Made by a program: the position numbers and the translations under genes. 64,000 bases of DNA, from assembly GCF_019578655.1 (NCBI RefSeq), contig NC_063259.1, forward strand, positions 14,474,489-14,538,488, given 5' to 3'. This document shows, in pieces, positions 20,205 through 30,874 of the stretch (position 1 is its first letter; the number at the start of each line of letters is the position of its first letter). The notes beneath the pieces were generated by a model. It was given only the letters and a program-made list of their open reading frames with translations. It was not told the DNA's origin and searched no databases. Source of the DNA: Ricinus communis (taxonomy: Eukaryota; Streptophyta; Magnoliopsida; Malpighiales; Euphorbiaceae).

Positions 20205-23200
20205 TGTCACGACCCCACCTGTGGGCCCGTGACTGGCATTAAGGAATGGGCAGGCGTAAGGCCACCGAATCCCGTAGTAAGCCTAACACTCACTAACTCA
20301 AACCAACCTCAACTCAAATTTTACTATTATTAATACCACAATTTATAGTAACATTAAATTTTATACAATTAAATTGGTCTGCCCGAAGAATTAGGCGAGA
20401 CCCGAAACTACATAAAATTACCACTGATATCCCTACTATTACTACTGCGGAGAATCTAAGATTTTTACCATTTGACATACCAAATTAAACACCACCCGAT
20501 GATGAAGAAGTCGGGCTACTGAGTAAGAATCGCGGGAAGACTAACAGTCACGAATCTGAAAAATAGTAAATGGAGACTGTCAGTCTCGAGAGTGAGCTAA
20601 AATCATATATCTAAATCAGTTTCAAACATCTCAATATCACATTCATTTAATTTTAAAATAATTAATAAATCACGCAAATCATACGTGTCATGTTAAAACA
20701 TATGTGTCATGCCATGCTTAAACAAAAATTATCCACACGCAACGGGACAGAGTACTTCAGTAGAACCCTAATCCCAACTCAACATCTCGATCAATTTCAA
20801 AACTCACGTTTCGACCAAGCTCAACTCTAATATCTCAACTCTCTCATTCCAACAGGATTGGCTCCTAGAGAGCAAAGCTCAATCAGGGACCTTACCTCCA
20901 GCCTGGTCACTTATATCTCAACTCTCTCATTCCAACAGGACTGGCGCCCAGAGAGCAAAGCTCGATCAGGGACCTTACCTCCAGCCTGGTCACTTATATC
21001 TCAACTCTCTCATTCCAACAGGACTGGCGCCCAGAGAGCAAAGCTCGATCAGAGACCTTACCTCTAGTCCGGTCATTTAACTCTCAGCCTTAGCCTTTCG
21101 GCTCTCTTATCCAATAAGACTGGCGCCCAGAGAGCAAGCTCGATCAGGGACCTTACCTCCAGTCTGGTCACTTAAATTTCCAAATAAGCCGACGCCCAGA
21201 GAGCAAAGCTCGATCAGGGACCTTTACTCCGGCAACCACACTCAACTAAGCCCAGAGAGCGATGCTCGACCAGGGCAGGTCCTAATCTTTCTTTCTTAAA
21301 ATTTTTACCTCTTTACCCTTTCCCTATCTCTCTCAGATTTATATTGGAACACTCATCTAACTCCTATGTTCTACTGCTATCTCATCCTGAGTCATCATGC
21401 AATATTAAAATTGGTGATAAAGGAAAAACATATTTAAATAGTAATTAAAAGCATCACGCTAATAATAATAATAATTAAATAAAAAATTGAAATTGCAAAT
21501 GAATAATCACAGTAGCAAATCAAATTTTATGCATGACACGTGCATAAACGATATATGACTTTAACTTACAGGTTTGGCGACCTCCTAACTCTGCTCCGGT
21601 GCCTCGATTGGAGTGAGCCGAACAAACGGACTATCTAGTCACAGAAACAATTTATCAAAACGCTGAAACAATCGATCATTAATCCTAGGTCTAGACTTCT
21701 AGGACTAACTGTCTAAGAATCTCGACTCGGGAGAATTCTACCGAAAATCCGGCAGAACCTCCCCTACAACACCGACATTACCCCCCGTAAAAACGGGTAC
21801 AGGACCTACCAGAAAAACACTTCAAATATTTAACAGTTCAAACAACGGGAGTTGGGTCCCCAAACTTCACTATTTCCCGACTCCGCCACACAGCACAAAA
21901 TACGAGGCAGGCAAACTGACAGACAATTATTTTTGACTCACAAATATTAAATACTCAACACAAACTAATAAGCACAATTTTAAATCAAAGGATTACCAAG
22001 ATCAACGGGCCAGAGAAAATTACCGAGACGCTCGATCGCTCGGTCGACTCGCCTTCGGCTGCCGGAGTCCGATCGACGATCCGAACACACCATCGGACTC
22101 ACAACGACGATCCCCACTTCCGACTTTTCGATCTGACACCTGATCGTCCAGAGAGATTTGCATACGATCTCGGCCATAAGATTTGCAAACGGAGCCCGAT
22201 CGCCATGAAACCGGTGCCATTGGGAAGCTTGAGCTGAGGAGAGTCGGGATATATCCTCCGATCGTCCATCCTCTGTCGGAGCTCGTCGGAAAAGCCAGAA
22301 AATACAGCTGCCACCACTTCGCCGGAACTCCCTCCTCTAGCCACCAAAACTGACGCCGCCACCGCCAAAAGGAAGCTCTCTCCAAGGGGAGCCAATCACC
22401 ACCAAGATCGGAAGGTCACAACAGCCGGACGACGCAGCTCGGAAGCCACCTTGCCTTCCCGTGCTTCCGCCCATGCCGATGCTGGAGCCATTGCTGGCCT
22501 CCGCCCAAGACTCGACCTCCGACGCCGCAGCTTCTTCCTTCCTCTTCCCGACGTCTCCCTCTCTCTCCCCGATTTTTCCTTTCTCTCTCCCCGATCCTTC
22601 TTTCCTTTCTTTCAATATCGACCATTTGACCCCTGAACTTTTTCTTATTACAATTTGGTCCCTCAACTTTTTAATTACTTACAATTTCATCCTGCAGAAT
22701 TTCAATTTAACCCCTAAACTTCTTTTTAGCCTTTCAATTTTGCCCCTAACTATTCAATTTGGGCCAAATTAGAATTATTAAAAATATATAATTACCTAAA
22801 TACCCCTGACCGACATATTTATTTATAAAAAATACCAGACTCACAAATTTCCATTAAAACCCCATAAAAATAAAATTATACTTTTAATCCTCATCTAAAA
22901 ATAATTTTCCAATTAAGTCCTACGCACAATTAAATTAAATAATCAAATTACTAATTATTTTTCAACTTAAATTTTAATACCACTAGTTAATTAAAATACC
23001 AATTTCCCCATAATTCTTTTATAAAAATAATTTTTATAATTTCTTCCAAAATTTTTTAATATATATAATTTTATTTATACATATACATATACATTGGGGA
23101 AAAATTAGAATAACCAAAATATAATCTACCCTTCAAATAATTTACTTAATTAATTCTTAAAATTTTAAACTAATTGGGTATAGAAAAATAATTCATTTAA

Positions 23201-23338
23201 TTGACTAATATTAAAATTTCCATTAAATCATTTCAAATTAAACCAAATAAAAATGAAGCTAAAGTTAACTTAAATAAAAATTCATTAATTAATCATTATT
23301 AATATTATCTTTATTAAAGAAAAATTCTGAGTATTACA
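20205..23338 (-). mobile_element. Solo LTR (3.1 kb) of a probable Ty3/gypsy element, copy 1
   Basis: Begins TGTCACGACC and ends GTATTACA. It is flanked by an exact 5-bp duplication CCCTA (20200-20204 and 23339-23343) and sits inside the copia 3' LTR. Its reverse complement starts TGTAATACTC and is homologous over its length to 58123-61210. It has no pol domains, primer-binding site or second LTR, so it is a solo LTR left after LTR-LTR recombination. Its length (3134 bp) and ends suggest a gypsy lineage with very long LTRs. A GC-rich middle part (about 22020-22640) has open frames on both strands but no recognisable protein. Confidence 0.9.
20831..21275. repeat. 83-bp tandem repeat array inside solo LTR
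   Basis: Three nearly perfect 83-bp units start at 20831, 20914 and 20997. They are followed by two or three degenerate units built on the core GCGCCCAGAGAGCAAAGCTC. The other LTR copy has fewer units (about 60440-60660, opposite strand). Confidence 0.9.
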
Positions 23339-23544
23339 CCCTAACTCTATGTCAACGTTCTTCTTACTATATTGAGATTAGTGGAAGTGACTTTTCTTCC
23401 TTAGGGAAGAAATGATGCTCCTAATGTCAGCTTTCTGGCTTGTGATGACAGAAAGTGAGGCATTGACCTCCAGTTCTTAGCTGTTGGCTTTGTACTATTG
23501 GTTTTTGCTTTTGTTCTTCAGTATTTTGCTTTTGTTCTTCAACA
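23339..23544 (-). repeat. Copia 3' LTR, part 2
   Basis: Resumes the LTR after the nested solo LTR (the first five bases are the CCCTA duplication) and ends TTCAACA. It includes the CCTTAGGGAAGAAA block shared by all LTRs of this family. Confidence 0.92.
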
Positions 23545-25540
23545 CTCCTCCTCAAGATGGGTTCGAATAAATTTATCGATCCCATCTTGCTAAGAAGGTT
23601 TTTATGATCGGATTTGCTTAGGGCTTTCGTGAGAATATCTGCTAATTGTTCTTTGCTTCTCACAAATGGGGTTTCAATTTCTCCAGACTAGATCTTTTTC
23701 CTTATGAAGTGGCAATCTACTTCGATGTGCTTGGTGCGTTCGTGGAATATAGGGTTTGAAGCAATGTGTCTTGCTGTTTGATTATCGCAGTACATCTTCT
23801 TTGGTCCTTTGGATTTAATTCCCATATCTGCAAGGACTTGCTTGATCCATATTAGTTCGCTGGCCGTTGTTGCCATTGCTCTGTATTCTGCTTCTACACT
23901 GAATCTTGCGGTTGCGGTTTGTTTTTTACTTTTCCACATTACTAGATTGCCTCCTACAAAGGTATAAAATCCAAAAGTTGATTTTCTGTCATAGCTTCCA
24001 GCCCAATCTGCATCAGAAAAGCCAACTATATCAGTCGCATTATTATTTTTCATCCAAATACCTTGATTGGGCATGCCCTTGAGATACCTAAGTATCCTAT
24101 CGATGGCATCTAAATGACTAGTGCAAGGGGCATGCATAAACTGGCTTACCATACTTACCGCATAAGTGATATCAGGTCTAGTGACAGTGAGATAAATCAG
24201 TTTTCTTACTAGGCGCTGATAGTGCCCTATATCATCTAAAGGATCGCCATCTTCAAGGTTAAGTTTGGTTTTAGTCTCCATTGGAGTATCTATTGGTTTA
24301 GCCCCTATTTTTTCCGTTTCTTTTAAAAGATCCAGAACATACTCTCTTTAGGATAAAAATAGACCTTTAAGAGATTTGGCTATTTCTATTCCAAGGAAGT
24401 AAGACAGCTGACTGAGATCTTTGATATCAAATTCTTTTTTTAGTTTTTGTTTAACTTCTTCAATTTCATTATTACTGTTACCTGTTATGATGATGTCATC
24501 AATATATACAAGGACAATGACGGTGCATGTATGAGTGTGTTTAACAAACATAGAAGAGTTAGAAGCACATTTAATGAAATTAATTGTTAAGAGAAAGTGG
24601 CTTAGCTTGGCATACCATGCTCTCGGGGATTGTTTCAATCCGTAGATAGCCTTTTTTAGCTTACATACCAGGGATTTATCGGCAGTAGGTTTGTACCCTG
24701 GAGGCAAAGTCATGTAGACTTCTTCTTCGAGGGACCCTTGGAGGAATGCGTTTTTAACATCCATTTGAAATAAGGTCCATCCTGAGTTAATAGCAACAGA
24801 TAATAAAATGTGAACGGTGCTCATTTTGGCTACTGGGGCAAAAGTTTCCTGTTAGTCCACCCTATATGTTTGGGTAAACCCTTTTGCTACCAGTCTAGCC
24901 TTATATCGCTCAATCGTTCCATCATGCTTATATTTAATTTTATACACCCATTTGCACCTAACGGGTTTTTTATTTTGTGGTAGAGGGGTTAATTCCCAGG
25001 TGTCATTTTTCTCAAGAGCTTGAAGCTCTTCCTTCACAGCTTTGCACCATTTAGGATCGATGTTAGCTTCATGGAAGGAAGAGGGCTCAGTATGAGTGGT
25101 GAGTTTATTTAGGTAGGTCCTATATGAATTGGATACACTGTGATAACTAATAGAATGTTGGATGGGATACGTCACCTTGTGGGACACATAGTCCCTTAGT
25201 CTGACCGGAGGTCTGATAGGCCGAGATGATCTTCGTGGGGCGACTTCTTCAACCTGTGACCTGTCTCCCCCTAAAGAAGTGACCTCGGGAATGATACTGG
25301 CTCCCCCTGAAGAGGTGGCATCGGGATTGTCCTCGGGAAGCGGCTCCTCGGTCGATGGAGTAGTGTGAACTGAACTGTCAACAAAGGAAAGGTTATCTGG
25401 AAATAACAAAGTAGAAGTCCTATGAGTGGGGTGAGAGTCAGTAAAATAAGGAGTGCATTCATCAAAAGACACATCCCTAGAGATATAGGTCTTGTGTGTG
25501 CACGGGTCATAACACTTGTACCCCTTTTTTTCCAGAAGAG
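23427..25540 (-). pseudogene. Copia pol: integrase tail, reverse transcriptase and RNase H
   Basis: One continuous minus-strand frame broken by only three in-frame stops (24852, 24348, 23688). It starts just after the nested Athila-like insertion with the integrase tail (KGYKCYDP). It then runs through the RT start (ERYKARLVAKG), RT palm (MDVKNAFLQG) and active site YIDD. The RNase H motifs are SDADWAG, VEAEYRA and CDNQTA. After the last stop it continues through ADILTKAL and reads past the polypurine tract into the 3' LTR. The three stops probably arose after insertion. Confidence 0.93.
23545..23560 (-). other. Polypurine tract of copia element
   Basis: On the minus strand a TTGAGGAGGAG tract directly precedes the 3' LTR start TGTTGAAG. 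It is the expected primer site for plus-strand DNA synthesis. The RNase H reading frame runs through it into the LTR. Confidence 0.75.
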
Positions 25541-25543
25541 TAC

Positions 25544-26883
25544 TGATGGGTGTCGAATCCAACAAAAATATATTCTTATTCTTTAAATAAAAATAACTTG
25601 TAAATAGTGACAAGTAGGGTCGAATCCACAGAGATTGGTAAGATTTATGTCTTTAACAAAAATCAAACAAAATTAGGGGGGATTTTAAATTTGGAATCAA
25701 AACAAATTAAACTAAAAATCAATTAAAAGCAATAATGAAATTTGAGAAAATAAATCAATATGAGAAAACTCCAACCCGAAGTATAATCTCAGTTTTAATT
25801 CATTGAATTGATCATTGATGCAAATATAATTTCCAAATCCATTAATAAATTAGTTATAGTTGTTGAGAAGCTCTAACAACCTAATTTCTCCTTAATTTTT
25901 TGTTAATCAATGGAAGCCATTTGATTAATTCTCTTATTGAATAAACAACTCTAGAAAAGCTTCCAAGATTTAATTCACCAATAGCAATGCAATCTAGAGA
26001 AACCCAATCCTAACCAACAAATACATAAGATGAATTCATTTAGATTAGATCATATATCCACATAACATGGGTATGTTATTCTACCACTAATCATTAGAAT
26101 AATTAAACAATTATGGATTTAATATTCTAATTTGCCATAAACTATCTTGATAATTGGGTAATAGGTCTTTTTACACAATCAACAAAAATAGAATTCAATA
26201 GACATAGAAGATACATGAATGTTAATAAATTTGAGAAAATAATGAAGAACAATTAAATCTCACAACCCATACGAATTCAAACCTTAATTAACCTTGAGTT
26301 GGAAAGAAAGAGTTCAGCCATACATAATTGTTATAGAGAAAATAAAATAAAGAAGAAAGCTAAAATAATGGATGAGAAGAAGAAGAAAATTGGTTTGTTG
26401 TCCCATTCTCTCTAAAACCTAAAAACTATCCCTATCTTCTCATCTCTTTCTTTTTATAGGAAAACTTGCCCTCTAAGAAATATTAGATGATGTGTCTAAA
26501 GAAGGACATTCATTCCTAAAATAACCTTAAATAGTGAGGGGTTTTTAGTAAATAAATATTCCCAAAAATAAATTAAAAAGTCACATGGCAAATAATGTCA
26601 CTTTAAGCCTCTTTCCATAACTTCGGATTTCTGGAATACGCCGTGGGCACGCTCTAACTGAAGAGATCTTCTGCCATCTTTTCTTCTTTTTATCCAAAAC
26701 TCTCCAAAGCATCAATCTCTATGAAAACTCATCAAATATCATCCTTTCAGCTTCATGTTGCATCAAAACATTCTGTCTATCATGAAAATCAATAATCATA
26801 ATTAAAATCCATAAATTAAGCATAAATACTCAATAATAACTAAGAAAATATGATAATTAGTATGTATAAAATGCACACTATCA
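25544..26883 (-). mobile_element. Solo LTR (1.34 kb), probable Athila-like gypsy, nested in copia pol
   Basis: Begins TGATGGGTGTCG, ends CACACTATCA, and has an exact target duplication AGTAC (25539-25543 and 26884-26888). It splits the copia integrase frame between the LGY and KGYKCY parts. Read on the minus strand it starts TGATAGTGTGCATTTTATAC and holds GCGTGCCCACGGC, in the style of Athila-type LTRs that I recall. It has the same layout as 48773-50156. No coding region is seen. It could also be a small non-autonomous element rather than a solo LTR. Confidence 0.8.
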
Positions 26884-26888
26884 AGTAC

Positions 26889-28033
26889 CCTAAGAACACT
26901 GTTTTGACAGAACTTGGGTCAAGTTTATGAGAACGTTTGACATGAACATAGGCTGTGCATCCAAAGACACAAATGTGCCCTAGCTCTATTTTTCTACTCT
27001 TGAGGATTTCTAGGGGACTGAGATTTTTGAGTTTTGGGCTAGGTAAGCGATTAGTGAGGTAAGCGGGAGGGCATCCGACCAAAAGATATGAGGAACATTA
27101 TTTTGAAAAAGCAGGGATCTGGTGACTTCAAGAAGGTGACGTTTTTTCTTTCACAAACTCCATTTTGTTCGGGAGTATAAATGCAGGTGGTTTGGTGTAA
27201 AATTCCTTTAGTGGAGGAAAATCCGAAAATTGTTTATTTATGTATTCAATGCCATTATCAGATCGAAATTTTTTAATATTGGCATTGTACTGATTTTGAA
27301 TAAAATGGAAAAAAATTTGAAAGCAAGTAGAAATTTCATTTTTGCCTTTTAATAAGTAGACCTAAGTGGTATGAGAGTAGTCATCAATAAAGTGACAAAA
27401 TAACGGAAATGATTATAAGAAGTAATGGGGGCAGGTCCCCAAACATCAGAATGAATTAAATCAAACATATTGTCTGATGTAGTAGAAGATACAGGAAAAG
27501 GTAATCTAGTATGTTTGGCGAATTTACAGATATCACAACAACTAGTGTTTATGTTTAGGCAAAAAAGCTGGTTTAAAACTCGATCAGACGGATGCCCAAA
27601 CCGCTGATGGATCAAAAGGTCTGAGCTAACAGGATTGGTAGAGACTAGACACTGGTTGGGGGAATCAATAAGGTAATAGAGGCCATTCTCAAATCGACCT
27701 TCACCAATCGTCTTCCCTGTGATTCGATCCTGAAATAAGACTGTAGATGGTGAGAAAATAATATTACAATTTAAAGTTCTTAATCTTACCAACTGACAAC
27801 AAATTTGATTTAAAGTCTGGTAAAAGAAGAATATTGTGAAAAATATTATGCAATAATTTTGAGGAGCCAAAACTAGAGATTTTAGCTTGGTGTCCATTAG
27901 TAACGGTCACATGGTTGGAATTAGTGGGAACAAAATTTTGCAATTTTGTGGCATCCCATGTCATATGATCCGTTGCCCCGAAATCAATTATCCAATTTGA
28001 CGTGTTATTTAAAGAGCAATTTTGCGATACCAA
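26889..28033 (-). pseudogene. Copia protease and integrase, frameshifted
   Basis: The protease region (28033-27764) has the context WIIDFGATDHMT, where the catalytic D-S/T-G is changed to DFG. A frameshift near 27785 shifts the integrase into another frame. That frame shows the zinc-binding H...H...CCDIC segment and SDVWGP (first catalytic Asp). A second frameshift near 27360 follows. The C-terminal part (AYLTNRLPSPKL...VFLGY) runs up to the nested insertion at 26883. Confidence 0.88.
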
Positions 28034-28099
28034 ACCTGTCCTACGAGGCTGCTAAGGCTGAATAAGAGACTGAAGTTGAGATATAAGGTGAGAAATCTG

Positions 28100-29215
28100 G
28101 AATTTTTCTATTGAATTCGGGTCGGTTCAATTGAGGGAGTCGAATCGAGTCGGGTCGTTTGAACCAGGTCGGGCTGTATCACCTGAACTGGGTCAGACCG
28201 GGTCGCTCCATATGGGCCGGGTTGGGTTGGTGTTATCGGGCCGGGTCAGGATGTTGGAGTCGGGCCGGATTAAGTTAAGCACGTCCGACCCGTTACTTAT
28301 AACCCGACCTGAATTGCACCCCACATCATAACCACTAGGGTTATGTGCATTAGCCGTTCCGCCGAATTTGCTTCTTCCTCCCTTCTCCCGTTTCTCATTT
28401 CTCCTTCTCTCATTTCCGTTGAAAATCGGCCGAAGATGCGGATGGAGGTGCCAACAACGCTTCTGAGTGTGCCCCTGCTTTCGGCAATGGCTGCACCTCT
28501 CGGCCTCAGGAGGCACCCCGCTCGGCCTTCAGGGTGCGAGATTGAGTTGACGCCTTTTGGTGTTTCAGATCGCCTACCCAATTGTTGCTCGTCTTGTTTC
28601 CTCCTGCTGGATTGTGGCTATAACAACATTAATTGGAGGCAGGCTACTTGACAGTAAAATTTGAGACCTCAAGGCCTCGTAGCTCGAATCAAGCCCCCCC
28701 AGGTAGGTATACACTAAATTTTATTCCTCTCTTCTTCTCGCCTCTTCTGGGTCCGAGGTTGGTGGGAGGTAACTTTGGAGTTCTTCCCACCGAGTCAAAA
28801 CCTCTGTGGCATAGCTCGTGCTCGTTTGAGTCCCTTGTCTTATTTGAGCCAGTTCCTATTTCAAATTAAAGATATGAGCATAATTTCGCTCGTGCCCATA
28901 TAGATTTTTTACTTTGTCCCAAATTACCTATGATGAAGCCAACAGTATACACAGCCTGGCTATTTGAGGCTCCATCGTATTGGTGAGTAGCGACATGACC
29001 ATATGGTCAGTCGTTTGCCACTCCTCTGCTGCCTCAATTTCTTCTTTCGTTGGTTCATTAGGCTTGATTGGCTATGGCTTTTTCCGGGTTCCTGTGATGA
29101 ACCCTAATTTTTTTCTGCCACTTAGGCCGATATACACTGCTCTTGACCATTCAAAATAATTTTGGTTACCTTTTAATGTGATGTTGGTTAATTTGGTAAT
29201 ATCGTTGTGAGACAT
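28100..29215 (-). pseudogene. Copia gag, degenerate
   Basis: The minus-strand start MSHNDITKLTN at 29215 is followed by FEWSRAVYIGL, RKKLGFITG and EEWQTTDHMVMSLLTN, as in copia gag. Several in-frame stops interrupt it. The zinc knuckle is intact as CX2CX4HX4C (CSHCRKQGHTQKRC, about 28495-28454). Confidence 0.85.
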
Positions 29216-29270
29216 GATGAAGAAGTATTTTTGTGTAATTGAAGGGTAGATGATGACAGGATCAAACCTG

Positions 29271-29282
29271 CTCTGATACCAT
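29271..29282 (-). other. Primer-binding site of copia element
   Basis: TGGTATCAGAGC on the minus strand, directly adjacent to the 5' LTR end. It is complementary to the 3' end of initiator methionyl tRNA. Confidence 0.92.
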
Positions 29283-29626
29283 GTGGAAAAAGAAATTTAA
29301 GTTGGTATTAATCTGTGATGATATACAATGTTGAATTCTGAGATTTACATGAATGAATATGATCAATATATATACATTTAGAGATTAACGGTCTTATTGC
29401 TATGATTTTTAGACCCTAACTCTATGTCAACATTCTTCTGACTATACTGGGATTAGTGGAAGTGACCTTTCTTCCTTAGGGAAGAAAGGATGCTCCTAAT
29501 GTCAGCTTTCTGGCCTGTGATGACAAAAACTGAGGCTTTGACCTCCAGTCCTTAGCTGTTGGCTTTGTACTGTTGGTTTTTGCTTTTGTTCTTCAGTATT
29601 TTGCTTTTGTTTTTGTTTTTTCAACA
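29283..29626 (-). repeat. Copia 5' LTR
   Basis: A 344-bp LTR with TG...CA ends. It is intact and allows the interrupted 3' LTR to be aligned. Confidence 0.95.
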
Positions 29627-29631
29627 CACGG

Positions 29632-30874
29632 CTTTCCTTGAGTTTGATTGTAGGGGCGCCCTATCCTTTTCAGGCTCGTTCCTTGATATTGGTAGGAAAC
29701 GGCATCCCCAGTATGTGTTTTGTAGGCTTTCTGGTCCTCTATTAGTTAGTGCTTAAAATGCTAAAAGTTAATCTAAAGTCAGCATTTGAGTTTTTCTAAT
29801 TACAAAGTCTAAATTCCCTCTTCTCAAAAAAAAAAAAAAAAAAAAAGTCTACATTTCATGATACTGAAAATATAAAATAAAAATAAAATGTTAAATTTAA
29901 ATTTAAATTATTTTTTATTATCAGAATATTAAATAAAAAACAAATTATACAACTTTTAAAAAAAGAAAAAGAAAAAGAAAACAACAATTGTGGATAAATT
30001 ATTTAGAGCATTTAATTAATCTGCAGAGCAAGAAAATAAATATATGATAAATCAAATCTTTGTACTTGTATTTAGAAGTTTGCTTTACGTTCAAGAATCA
30101 AATACATTAAATTTAATTTTTTTTTAAAAAATAACCTCATGAACTTATATTTAAGGATTAAATACATTCAATTTTAATTTTTTAATAAATAATATTTTAA
30201 ATTTGTGTCCAAGAGTCAAATGTATCTAATTTAAGCTTTTAAAAAAATGAAATAACATTAGATTTAGAGATTTAATAAATAATAAAAATTAAAAATAATT
30301 TTTAATTTATTAATTTACTGACAATATTGAGTGACATGCTATACAAAAGTGTATTTGATAATATTTAAAATTTAATTTAATTGATCCAAAAATAACAAAT
30401 ATTAAATAAGTCAAATTTCAGCTTTCTAAGAATTAAATAAATTAAATTTTAACTTTTTAACAAATAAGTCTATAATTTATTATTTTTGAGTTAATTAAAT
30501 TTAAATTTTAAATGTTACCAAACAGATTATTGTACAATATGTCACTAAATATTGTATTAGTAAAGTAATAATATAAAATTATTTTTAAATTAAGTATATT
30601 TGACTCTTGAATATAAGTTTAAGGAATTATTTATTGAAAAATTTAAATTGGATGTATTTGATTTTAAGAAATAAATTCAGAGAGTTATTTGTTGAGAAAA
30701 TTTAAATTTGATGCGTTTGACCTTTCTACGTATATTGAGGGAGTAAATTGACCCTTTATCCATATTTAGACGCAGGAGGATAACGTTTTTAACCAGACAT
30801 AGAAATCAAAAAGACTATAACCCATGAAGAAGACAACACTGTAATAACAACCCAACTGAACGGAGCTTTTACAA
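29632..30874. other. Intergenic DNA before PTAC14
   Basis: The first 10 bases complete the split coding-like frame. Then come a poly(A) run (29826-29846) and AT-rich DNA with repeated words around TTAAATTTA and AATCAAATACATT in both orientations (about 30050-30740), probably an old MITE or palindromic repeat. The last 100 bases are probably PTAC14 promoter and 5' UTR. Confidence 0.5.

Larger units (their letters stand above)
20068..29626 (-). mobile_element. Ty1/copia LTR retrotransposon with two nested insertions
   Basis: A complete element with transcription orientation on the minus strand. The LTRs (TG...CA) lie at 29283-29626 (5' LTR) and 20068-20204 plus 23344-23544 (3' LTR, split by an insertion). 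They are about 340 bp and differ at about 17 sites by eye, or about 5%. The target duplication CACGG is exact (20063-20067 and 29627-29631). The primer-binding site TGGTATCAGAGC (initiator Met tRNA) directly follows the 5' LTR. A purine-rich GAGGAGGAG tract precedes the 3' LTR. The domain order gag, protease, integrase, RT, RNase H is diagnostic of copia. Stops, frameshifts and the nested insertions make it non-functional. Confidence 0.95.

Noticed and set aside
22020..22666. Several overlapping frames in the GC-rich middle of the 3.1-kb LTR
   Set aside because: They lie inside a solo LTR, are open on both strands, and the equivalent part of the second copy does not keep the same frames.
25544..25560. 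CTGATGGGTGTCGAA resembling a hammerhead ribozyme core at the start of the nested element (would suggest a retrozyme)
   Set aside because: The required CTGATGA...GAAA core is not complete and I could not pair the stems.
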